Below are positions 45,525-53,261 of a DNA stretch of 64,000 nucleotides, piece by piece. Source of the stretch: CAIXSC01 sp046349915 (GTDB taxonomy: Bacteria > Planctomycetota > Planctomycetia > Pirellulales > Pirellulaceae). Each line of letters opens with the position of its first letter. The stretch's first letter is position 1. Made by a program: the position numbers and the translations under genes. The stretch covers positions 2,046,001 to 2,110,000 of the forward strand of contig JAXMBL010000003.1 in NCBI GenBank assembly GCA_046349915.1, given 5' to 3'. Under the pieces are notes generated by a model. That model saw nothing but the letters and a program-made list of their open reading frames with translations. It was not told the DNA's origin and did not search any database.

Positions 45525-46155
45525 TGTAGCGGAACTCGCCAGAGTTCCGATCGTCGCGTGCGAGTTGCTCCGCTCGAGTGGTACGGGTATGCGTGGGTGA
45601 CGGTCGGAATTCCTGCGAATGCGGCGACGAGATTTGTAGCGGAACTCGCAAGAGTTCCGTCGTTGCCTGCGAGTTGCTCTACCCGAGTGGTGCGGGTATG
45701 CGTGGTTCACGGTCGGAATTCTTGCGAATTCCGCTACGAGATTTGTCGTCAGGAGCGCGTTGCTCTACCCAAGTGGTGCGTGTATGCGAGGGTGACGGTC
45801 GGAATTCTTGCGAATTCGGCGACGAGATTTGTAGCGGAACTCGCAAGAGTTCCGTTGTCGCGTGCGAGTTGCTTTACCCGAGTGGTACGGGTATGTGTGG
45901 GTGACGGTCGGAATTCCTGCGAATGCGGCGACGAGATTTGTAGCGGAACTCGCAAGAGTTCCGTCGTTGCCTGCGAGTTGTTCAACCCAAGTGGTGCGGG
46001 TATGCGTGGGTGACGGTCGGAATTCTTGCGAATTCGGCGACGAGATTTGTAGCGGAACTCGCAAGAGTTCCGTCGTCACCTGCGAGTTGCTTTACCCCAG
46101 TGGTTAGGGAATGCGTGGGTAACGTGTCGGAATTCTTGCGAATTTCGCTACGGAG
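45525..46155. repeat. 109-110-bp tandem minisatellite, about six units
   Basis: Units start with TGTAGCGGAACTCGC at 45525, 45635, 45830, 45939 and 46048. One unit near 45742 has lost this leading palindrome. Each contains two small palindromes, CGGAACTCGCAAGAGTTCCG and CGGAATTCTTGCGAATTCCG, plus a middle part with GTGGTGCGGGTATGCGTGGG. It fills the gap between the DUF1501 gene and the M56 remnant. No gene. Confidence 0.9.
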
Positions 46156-46633
46156 ATGCGGGCTTACGATGCGAGGCTTCTCTCGGTTGGAGGATCAGAA
46201 TCGCGAGCGCCGTGGAGACGATTTCGGATTCGCCATTCGCCGCTCGCCATTCACCCGTCTTTGGGTTCTGAGCGGCCAACAGCGCGGCAAACATCTGCGA
46301 TTCCCAATCGACCTCGCCAATACGTTCCTTGCGGCTCAAGTGGCCCGCCAACGAAAGGGCGTGGAGACTATAGAACGAATAGTTCCGTGTAGGCGCCAGC
46401 CATTTGTCCGGCGCCGGTAGCGCCGGTTGCCAATGGGCCCAGGCTTTCTCCACGGCGGCATCGATGCGGCGATGCAAGTCCTCGTCCGCTACTGCTCCGC
46501 GAACTGCTTCCAGTCCCGCAATCCCTGCCAGCGTCATGTTCCCCGTAGCAGCACCCTGTTGGGGAATGTAACTCCAACCTCCATTTCGAGTCTGCGAGGA
46601 TAGCCAATACTGGGCCACTCGCCGCCAAGTTTC
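46148..46633 (-). pseudogene. frame-shifted C-terminal part of the M56/PQQ gene (cyclase-like repeats)
   Basis: This frame continues the terpenoid-cyclase-like repeats of the 46534-50028 gene: ETWRRVAQYWLSSQTRNGGW, then SYIPQQGAATGNMTLAGIAG and HALSLAGHLSRKERIGEVDW, to a TAG. A perfect 14-bp tandem duplication at 46621-46648 (GCCGCCAAGTTTCC twice on the plus strand) shifts the main frame by two. Without one copy, the two frames join exactly as EETWRRVAQYW. It has no start of its own. Confidence 0.75.
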
Positions 46634-49600
46634 CGCCGCCAAGTTTCCTCGGGCGCCGACACTCCTCGCGACCGCGCGACGTCGAGCGCCCAGACCGCAA
46701 AGCGAGTACAAGAACCGTCGCCGCGCGTCGCAGGCGTGCGAGTATACGACCAACCGCCAGTCGCATTTCCCGTACGGCATTGAGCTTCGGCTAACCAAGC
46801 CACGTCACGCTCGACTTCCTGCTTGTCAAAATTGGCTCGCGTGCAACGAGCAATGATGCGGAGCGCAACACAGTACGTCGAATCGGGTTGTCGAATCGAC
46901 AAGACGTCCAGTCCCCGCTTCATGACATCGCTATCGGCCGGCTCGCCGGCTCGCAGCAAAGCCAGTAACGACAACGCGGTGAGGCTCGGATCGATCAAGT
47001 CCGAGGGAGGCGACATCTTCCAAGAACCGTCAACATCTTGGCAAGTGTGAAGGAATTTCCGGGCATTCTCGAGCGCCTTGGCAACGGCCGGATCGGGCGC
47101 CGTGCCTGCCAACAACTCAGATCCATCCCCCAACGCCTTGTCGGTGGCTTGCGTGGAGCCGGCGCCCGTCGCGCCTGGTTCACCATCAGGCGGTGCTGGA
47201 TTCGTTGCTTTCTCAGGGGCAGCGGCGGGCGGAGTTCGCTCGTCATCGCTGGCCCTCTCCGACTTAGCTGCCGGGCTGCCGACTTGAGTCGCCACGGCCG
47301 TCAGATGCTTCGCGGACGCGATGAAGAGCGTGCCGTTGGCGGCGGCTGGGGTTCCATACATCGCCTCCTCCATGACATTCACCGCGAGGAGTTCTCGCCG
47401 CGGACCTGCGAGATAAACTCGTACTTCACCCTGCTCGGTGACGACAAAGAGTTTCCCGTCCGCGACCAACGGCGTTCCCCACACTGCCGAAAAGAGATCG
47501 TCGGACCACAGGAGTCGCCCTGACGACTGTTCGAAACAAAACAAAATGCCCGCAGCGTCCGCGACGAAGACGCAACCTTGGTGGATCACGGGCGCCGCCA
47601 GCGTGCGATGCAACGTCTCAGAGAATTCAATCTTCCCATCGCCCGACAGATCACGCTGGCTGAAATGCCAAATCACTCCTGAACCGGGGTTCTTGCGAGT
47701 GACCTCGCCGCGCGCTGGGTCGCAGGCGACATCGGGACGAGGAGGCAATGGCGTCTCCGGATGAGACGAGTGAAACACTTGCTCGGCGCTCAGGTCGCCG
47801 CGGCGAGTGGCGTCGACACACCACAGGTCCCCCTCCCCTTCTCCATGCTCGGGATTCTGACCCGTCACGATGTATACGTGATTGCCTGCGACGACGGGAG
47901 GGGCGAGGATCGCATTACGTCTGCCCTTGTGTCCCAACTTCCGCACGGCCGTCTTGGGATTGGCGTCGAATCGCCAAAGCTCGACGGTTTCTCCCTTCCG
48001 CAATCGCTCGAAGTCGAACGCATAAACCCAGCCATCCCCGTGAGCGAAGATGGCTTGAGCGGTTCCGCCCATCACGCCAACGGCAGGAGAACTCCCAAAA
48101 CACTCATGAGGCGGCAACATTTCGGCTGGGGTCGCCTGCGACCATACGATCTGTCCGCTCTTGATATCGAGTGCCAGGAATGACGGAGGCGAAGCGGGGC
48201 CAGCGGGAATTGTCTTAGCGTCGCGGCTCGCGGGCGAAAATCCCGTGTTCAAGAGGACCAGCCCTCCCGCGACCGTCGGCGAACTGCACGACTGATGGTG
48301 CGGCGTGACGCCCAGTTGAGCCAGCATGTCGAACCGCCAGACGATGTCCGCCGCTTGTTTCCCACTGTTGGGCTCGTCGCGATACGGGCCATCGTTCTCG
48401 CCGTCGCCAAAGCCATTCAGGTCCAGGCAAAGCACTTCGCAGCGATTCGTTACGACCCAGATCCGATCATCGACGACGCATGGAGTGCTGCAGAGTCCAA
48501 TCAGCGGCCAATCTTGCAAACGTCCCGCCGGCAACTTTGCGCTGGCGTACTGCCAGAGCAAGGCGCCGGTCGCTTCATCGAAACACTGGAGGCACGAACG
48601 GTCCTCGGTCGCCGGAATGGCCGGATCACGTCCTGCCCCGTTGTTGGTGCCGATCAAGACCTTGCCCGCCGCGATGACTGGGGACGAATAGGTTTGGGAA
48701 CCCAAGGGGATGGACCAACGAGTGTGCTGGTCATTCCGTTTCCATTGAGTGGGAAGTCCCTGCACGGACGACACATTGTTGCGTGCGGGCGAACCGCCCC
48801 ATTGCAGCCATTGATTGGACGTCGATTGTGCAGCGACCTGGAGCGCCGGGCCGTCGCCAATCTGAGCTCGCGCGGTCGGCAATCCATAATGCTGCGCCCC
48901 AAGGATCACCCCGATGGTAAGGGCGAGACTGATCGCTTGTGCGATCGGAAAACACTCTCGACGATCCTGTAATTCCGCGGTGGCGTCGAACAAGCGTCGC
49001 ACTCGGAATAGTAAGGAACTTCCGCCTGCCCCGAGTGCCAGCACCGACTCGGCGTCGCACCACTGGTCCAACTCAAGCAAGGCACGCGCGTATTCGACGC
49101 GATCGCCGCAGATCGTGGCCGCGATGTCATCGCAACAATGTTCTCGTTCCTCGCGAATTCGTTTCGAAATCCACCACACGGCCGGGTGATAGAACAGCAC
49201 GGTCTCTATCAGCGTTTGCAACAGATTGATCACAAAGTCGTGACGTCGGATGTGTGCCAACTCGTGGAGCAAGATCGCTTCAAGGTGTTGGGGTGACAAG
49301 CTTGTCGCCAGGCTGGCTGGCAACAGAATGACGGGCCGCAGGTAGCCCAGAACGATCGGCATTCTCACGCAGGCCGACTCGTAAAGTTGCACGGCTGTTC
49401 GCTGGCCAATCAGCACGGTGGCTCGATCCAAGGCACGCAGGGCCAAAACGGACGCGGGGGACAATTGTCGTCGCCGTAAACGCCGCAGGTTCCACCAGCC
49501 AATCAATGGTCGCAAAGCAAAGAATGCGACGCCTACCCACCAGGCGCCAACAACCCAGGGCAGGGTTTTCTCCAACGCCCGCTCGCCGGTAATTCGCCAA

Positions 49601-50028
49601 GAACTGGTTGCGAAGGAACTGTTTTCAGTCGAGTGGCGGACATCCGCCGACGGTTGCGATGGAATCCGCAAAGGAGCGGCCGCGGCCACGGATGCCTGCG
49701 TTGCTGATGAAACGGTGCGTGGAGTTGGCTTTACCGCGGAGCCTTGAGCCGGGACAGATTCAACGGCTGGCGCGGCAGCGGGCTGCAGTTCGGGATTAGG
49801 GCCGAGGCGCCACCAGGTCCAACCAGGCGCCAAACCCATGGCGAATAACCCGATCACTAAAACTCCGTGACGCAGGGCCGCGGATCGCCGCCCCATGACG
49901 TCTGCCAAAAGGTTGGTTACGAGCGCGATCAGCAGCAGTTGCCACAGTGAATGGACCAATGTCCAACCCAACTGCGAAACGGCCGACGGAGAGATCCACA
50001 GAGCCGCAAGATTCTGGAGGGAGCTCAT
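46534..50028 (-). CDS. BlaR1-like M56 metallopeptidase fused to PQQ-like propeller and cyclase-like repeats (3' end frameshifted)
   Basis: An N-terminal membrane part with several helices holds the M56 zinc protease site HELAHIRRHDF (about 254-264) and ERE-HCCDD. This is the BlaR1 sensor/antirepressor module that cleaves BlaI. From about 390 to 910 the usual beta-lactam-binding domain is replaced by a PQQ-like propeller with repeats such as LLWQYASAKLPAGRL. From about 995 on it carries terpenoid-cyclase/prenyltransferase-like repeats (LHTCQDVDGSWKMSPPSD). The last 35 residues are out of frame after a 14-bp duplication. The ATG overlaps the stop of blaI (ATGA). It probably senses an unknown signal. 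Confidence 0.75.
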   Translation of the reverse strand: MSSLQNLAALWISPSAVSQLGWTLVHSLWQLLLIALVTNLLADVMGRRSAALRHGVLVIGLFAMGLAPGWTWWRLGPNPELQPAAAPAVESVPAQGSAVKPTPRTVSSATQASVAAAAPLRIPSQPSADVRHSTENSSFATSSWRITGERALEKTLPWVVGAWWVGVAFFALRPLIGWWNLRRLRRRQLSPASVLALRALDRATVLIGQRTAVQLYESACVRMPIVLGYLRPVILLPASLATSLSPQHLEAILLHELAHIRRHDFVINLLQTLIETVLFYHPAVWWISKRIREEREHCCDDIAATICGDRVEYARALLELDQWCDAESVLALGAGGSSLLFRVRRLFDATAELQDRRECFPIAQAISLALTIGVILGAQHYGLPTARAQIGDGPALQVAAQSTSNQWLQWGGSPARNNVSSVQGLPTQWKRNDQHTRWSIPLGSQTYSSPVIAAGKVLIGTNNGAGRDPAIPATEDRSCLQCFDEATGALLWQYASAKLPAGRLQDWPLIGLCSTPCVVDDRIWVVTNRCEVLCLDLNGFGDGENDGPYRDEPNSGKQAADIVWRFDMLAQLGVTPHHQSCSSPTVAGGLVLLNTGFSPASRDAKTIPAGPASPPSFLALDIKSGQIVWSQATPAEMLPPHECFGSSPAVGVMGGTAQAIFAHGDGWVYAFDFERLRKGETVELWRFDANPKTAVRKLGHKGRRNAILAPPVVAGNHVYIVTGQNPEHGEGEGDLWCVDATRRGDLSAEQVFHSSHPETPLPPRPDVACDPARGEVTRKNPGSGVIWHFSQRDLSGDGKIEFSETLHRTLAAPVIHQGCVFVADAAGILFCFEQSSGRLLWSDDLFSAVWGTPLVADGKLFVVTEQGEVRVYLAGPRRELLAVNVMEEAMYGTPAAANGTLFIASAKHLTAVATQVGSPAAKSERASDDERTPPAAAPEKATNPAPPDGEPGATGAGSTQATDKALGDGSELLAGTAPDPAVAKALENARKFLHTCQDVDGSWKMSPPSDLIDPSLTALSLLALLRAGEPADSDVMKRGLDVLSIRQPDSTYCVALRIIARCTRANFDKQEVERDVAWLAEAQCRTGNATGGWSYTRTPATRGDGSCTRFAVWALDVARSRGVSAPEETWRRKLGGEWPSIGYPRRLEMEVGVTFPNRVLLRGT

Positions 50029-50414
50029 GATCCTTGATCCTCCATACGATTCAGCAATTCTCGGATCGCATCCCGTTCTTCTTGAGTCGCCTTCGACGTC
50101 GAAAGGGCTTGCAGGACCAAGCTAGCCGCCGAGCCATCGTAGAGTTTCTCGATGAGATCGCCGAGAATTCGCTTGCTGGCTCGTTGGCGAGTCATCGCGG
50201 CTCGGTAGACATGCGGTTGAGCCGTTTCGTCGCGCGTGACGAGTTGCTTGTCGAGCATCACCGCGAGCATCTTGACGGTGGTCGAGTAGGTGGTGCCTTT
50301 GGCAGCCTCCAGTCGCCGGTGGATTTCACGCACGGGGCTGGGCCCGAGCTCCCACAAAATCCGCAATATCTGCAACTCGACTTCCGTCGGTTGCGAGGAA
50401 CTTGGCCGCGCCAT
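50025..50414 (-). CDS. blaI: BlaI/MecI-family transcriptional repressor
   Basis: This 129-residue winged-helix repressor shows the BlaI form: TEVELQILRILWELGPSPVREIHRRL, then KGTTYSTTVKMLAVMLDKQLVTRDE and a C-terminal dimerisation part (YDGSAASLVLQAL). It dimerises, binds palindromic operators, and is cut by the coupled M56 protease. Its stop overlaps the M56 start. Two palindromes lie 47-96 bases upstream of its start (50461-50480 and 50491-50510), a likely autoregulatory operator. Confidence 0.9.
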   Translation of the reverse strand: MARPSSSQPTEVELQILRILWELGPSPVREIHRRLEAAKGTTYSTTVKMLAVMLDKQLVTRDETAQPHVYRAAMTRQRASKRILGDLIEKLYDGSAASLVLQALSTSKATQEERDAIRELLNRMEDQGS

Positions 50415-50460
50415 GTTTCACCTCTCCCTCAAACGCTGGTCGCTCTCATCCGAGCCTCAG

Positions 50461-50480
50461 TTAGCGAATTCCTTCGCTGA
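50461..50480. promoter_or_regulatory. imperfect BlaI-type operator palindrome 1
   Basis: TTAGCGAATTCCTTCGCTGA is nearly palindromic: TTAGCGAA against TTCGCTGA, with one mismatch. It is 47 bases upstream of blaI and repeats 30 bases further upstream. Binding is predicted only. Confidence 0.55.
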
Positions 50481-50490
50481 TGGAGGCATG

Positions 50491-50510
50491 TTAGCGAATT
50501 CGTTCGCTAA
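50491..50510. promoter_or_regulatory. perfect BlaI-type operator palindrome 2
   Basis: TTAGCGAA-TTCG-TTCGCTAA has perfect arms. With the 50461 copy it forms a 30-bp-spaced pair, the expected layout for two dimers on one face of the DNA. It may also control the leftward and the rightward transcripts. Confidence 0.6.
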
Positions 50511-50517
50511 GTCAAGA

Positions 50518-50573
50518 TGAAGGAAGAAGGAGAAAGGAGAAAGGAAGAAGGAGGGAGGAGGGAGGAGGGAGGT
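50518..50573. repeat. polypurine (GA-rich) tract
   Basis: A run of GGAGAAAG/GGAAGAAG/GGAGGG units, all purine on the plus strand, between the blaI operators and the stop of the membrane gene. Three GGG runs near the right end could allow a G-quadruplex or triplex-type structure. Confidence 0.7.
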
Positions 50574-50575
50574 GT

Positions 50576-51340
50576 TTAGAACATGCGATTGCGCAGCGTG
50601 TCGAGCGTGCGGTATAGGGTGCGGCCGCTCGACAAAATGCCAGCCCCTTCCAGAATGAATATAAACGCAAGCACGGCCGCTTTCCCGGCTGAATCGGCGT
50701 TGCTGGCAAGCATGACGCCAGGGGTCGCTAGCACCATGCCGCCGATGATCGACATTCCTAAGAGACTGCGTCTTCGAGCCACTCGACGGGTGACCTGAAG
50801 AAAACGCGGCCAAACGTTCGCGAAGTTCACGGGATGTGAGATCAACTTAGGTGGATAGGGAACTCCGATCATCCAAGGGCACAGAAAGACGATCGCTTGG
50901 TAGAGTTCCATCATTTGGGGCAGTGGGAGAGAGATTTGGAGCGACTTTTCTGTCGTAATCAGTAGCAGTTTCTTCCACTGAATGATGTCTCCACTGAACT
51001 CATGGAGGTCCAGTCCCGGCATACCGACTACGCCAATCAACTCCGTGGTAGGGATTACCACGCCGCGCCAGTCACTATGAAGTTGGAGAGAGGTCGAAGT
51101 GAGTGTGATCCCATACACTCGAAGGCGATAGTGGAGCCATGAAGCGATCAGGGTGACGACGGGCACGGGCAATAGCGCCAGTCGAGAGCGTTCCTGGTGC
51201 GGCCAATCTGCGAGTAGAACAAACCTGCAAAGTAGATTGAAACCCATAAAGGCGGCCGCCGCTGACACCACGAAGGTTGGCGCGACGGCTCCGTAGCGGT
51301 CAAGTCGGGCTTCGACATGTTGGAATAGAACGCGGGTCAT
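50576..51340 (-). CDS. membrane protein, possible PH-like domain
   Basis: A 254-residue protein with about four membrane helices: two near the start (FVVSAAAAFMGFNLLCRFVLL) and two near the end (LLGMSIIGGMVLATPGVMLAS and AAVLAFIFILEGAGILSSG). Between them is a beta-rich stretch GITLTSTSLQLHSDWRGVVIP. No family recognised. Its start ATG overlaps the stop of the ICL/MEKHLA gene (ATGA), so it is the last gene of that operon. The polypurine tract follows its stop. Confidence 0.6.
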   Translation of the reverse strand: MTRVLFQHVEARLDRYGAVAPTFVVSAAAAFMGFNLLCRFVLLADWPHQERSRLALLPVPVVTLIASWLHYRLRVYGITLTSTSLQLHSDWRGVVIPTTELIGVVGMPGLDLHEFSGDIIQWKKLLLITTEKSLQISLPLPQMMELYQAIVFLCPWMIGVPYPPKLISHPVNFANVWPRFLQVTRRVARRRSLLGMSIIGGMVLATPGVMLASNADSAGKAAVLAFIFILEGAGILSSGRTLYRTLDTLRNRMF

Positions 51341-52668
51341 TCCTGGGGTGTCCAGCGGTCGAACGTGGCGGCTTGGCCGGCGGGTTGACCATCCTGATTG
51401 GTGAGGTTCCAGACGATCGCCTGCTCGATCAGGAATCGTTTGCCGGTGCGCGAGATGCGAATGCCGCGATAGTCGTCGACGAAACCATCGCGGCGAGTGC
51501 GTTCGAGCAAGCGAGCTCGTTCGTCGCGATGGACCGGTTCGGCAGTCATGCGCGACGGAGTCGAGACGAACGTATTCAGGTCCATCTCCCAGAGTTTCAG
51601 CGCCGCGCGATTTCCGTAGTTCAATATTGGATCGGCTTCCGTGCCGTGCGAAACGACGATACGCGGCGATTCGTACAGCCGCCGGGCCACGTCTTCTTCG
51701 TTGCCCTCTGGATCAATCAAGTCGTAACCTAGACGCTCGCGGAACGAGTTCAGTAGGAGTTGGGTGTGTCTGATCCATTGCGGGCGAGCCCATGGACGCA
51801 GGCGATCGCCCCAATCCAGAAATTCGTCGACTCCCGCCAGCCGCTTCACTTCGGCGAAACTGGCCATCCGCTCGGTCAACGCACTGACGGCGCCCGGGCC
51901 GAGCCACTCGCGCGCGAGGTCCTGAACTGCTCGAGCGGTCAGCATCAGCGTGGCGACTGGATCGACGGCGATTTTGAAGCCGATTTGTTCGAGTTCAGCG
52001 ATGGGGAGAAGCGGCGTGACTCCACCCGGCAGCATATTAGCCAACTGGGGAATGGGAACTTCTCGAGCGACGCGGACCAGTTCATCGCGAGACTGCGGCG
52101 CCTCGACAAACCCAATGTCGACGCCGGTCTCCGCGTACTGGCACGCTCGGTCAATGGCGCAGTTGAGTCCCAGGACGGCGCGGGCGTCGGTGCGAGCGAT
52201 GATGACGAAGTCGGAGCTGCGTCGCGCGTCGAGCGCCGCATGCAACTTGTCCAACATCAACTCGACCGGCACGACTCGTTTACCCGCAAAATGTCCGCAG
52301 CGTTTAGGGGAGACTTGATCTTCCAACAAAACTCCGCTCGCTCCCGCCGCTTCGAACTGTCGCACCGTCCAGGCGACATTCAGCAGATCGCCGTGTCCGG
52401 TGTCGCCGTCGGCGATCAGCGGCACGGAGACTCGCTGAGTGATCCGGCGCACGGCTTCGACCATTTCGGAGAGAGTGGCAAGGCCGAGATCGGGCAGCCC
52501 CAGCGAACTGGCCGCCATCCCAAATCCACCCAAGAACAGCAACTCCACTCCAGCGTCCGCCAAAACTCGCGCGGTGAACACATCGTGCGGCGCGAGCGAA
52601 CGAATGATGCCGGGACGTTGCAGCAGCGAGCGAACAGTCACTTGCACAGATAAACTTCCCTCGTTCAT
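51337..52668 (-). CDS. ICL/PEP-mutase-family enzyme fused to a MEKHLA domain
   Basis: This 443-residue protein has an ICL/PEPM barrel with IADGDTGHGD (87-93) for Mg2+ and SPKRCGHFAGK (120-130), the isocitrate lyase/PEP-mutase-type active loop with Cys124. From about 300 on it carries a MEKHLA domain: IVVSHGTEADPILNYGNRAAL and IRISRTGKRFLIEQAIVWNLTNQDG, the PAS-like fold known from plants and bacteria. The combination is unusual. The substrate may be an oxaloacetate-, isocitrate- or phosphonate-type acid. Its ATG overlaps the DUF4276 stop. Confidence 0.75.
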   Translation of the reverse strand: MNEGSLSVQVTVRSLLQRPGIIRSLAPHDVFTARVLADAGVELLFLGGFGMAASSLGLPDLGLATLSEMVEAVRRITQRVSVPLIADGDTGHGDLLNVAWTVRQFEAAGASGVLLEDQVSPKRCGHFAGKRVVPVELMLDKLHAALDARRSSDFVIIARTDARAVLGLNCAIDRACQYAETGVDIGFVEAPQSRDELVRVAREVPIPQLANMLPGGVTPLLPIAELEQIGFKIAVDPVATLMLTARAVQDLAREWLGPGAVSALTERMASFAEVKRLAGVDEFLDWGDRLRPWARPQWIRHTQLLLNSFRERLGYDLIDPEGNEEDVARRLYESPRIVVSHGTEADPILNYGNRAALKLWEMDLNTFVSTPSRMTAEPVHRDERARLLERTRRDGFVDDYRGIRISRTGKRFLIEQAIVWNLTNQDGQPAGQAATFDRWTPQE

Positions 52669-53261
52669 CTCAGTCTCGATTCCAAAATACGTCTAGCCCG
52701 CTCAAAACTCGGTAGGCGGGCGACAAGAACTGCGGGATCAAGTTGCGCCAATACTTGGAAAGAACGCTTTCCTTTCGAGAAGCGATTGGCACAATTGCGA
52801 GTGGCAAGCTCCAAGGCTCGGAAAACAGACGTTTTGGACAGAGATTCGAGATTCTGCGTTTTAGGTAGACTTGATTCAATTAGCTGGTGGCCGTAGTGAC
52901 GTTGCAATGCAGCGCGATCCGCGATGATCCATGTCTCCATGCAGGTTGTCATCAGCAAAACCTGCTCGTCGACTGCATTGTCAGGCTTGTTCCAGCGGTC
53001 GGTAGCTTGAAGGTGTGACCATGGAGCATGGATGTCGTTGATACGATCTTCACTGTCGACCAGCATGAATGCGTGATTGCCGAGTCGATGAGCCGTGCGG
53101 AAATCTCCCCACGTCTGTTCTCGACTGCCGCAGGCGACTAGCTTCGGCATTCTGCCAGCGAAGCCGCACCGTTCCAATAGCGTTCGAAAGCCCTCGCGGC
53201 AGCGAGTATGGAGTTCTTTCGAGTCGCCACCCCCTTCAATGTAGATCGTAACCTTTACCAT
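52665..53261 (-). CDS. DUF4276-like TOPRIM-fold protein, partner of the AAA ATPase
   Basis: A 198-residue protein starting MVKVTIYIEGGGDSKELHTR, with MLVDSEDRINDI (DSED at 69-72) and LMTTCMETWIIADRAAL. This is the pattern of the DUF4276 family, related to TOPRIM-type nuclease folds with an acidic pocket (Glu9 and Asp69/Asp72). The ATG at 53261 is used; GGAGG lies six bases upstream and the start overlaps the ATPase stop by seven bases. Family members often sit next to AAA ATPases, and the pair is predicted to act in defence. Activity is inferred. Confidence 0.75.
   Translation of the reverse strand: MVKVTIYIEGGGDSKELHTRCREGFRTLLERCGFAGRMPKLVACGSREQTWGDFRTAHRLGNHAFMLVDSEDRINDIHAPWSHLQATDRWNKPDNAVDEQVLLMTTCMETWIIADRAALQRHYGHQLIESSLPKTQNLESLSKTSVFRALELATRNCANRFSKGKRSFQVLAQLDPAVLVARLPSFERARRILESRLR

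Noticed and set aside
45525..46155. possible CRISPR array
   Set aside because: The 109-bp units are contiguous and wholly repeated, without unique spacers, and no cas gene is near.
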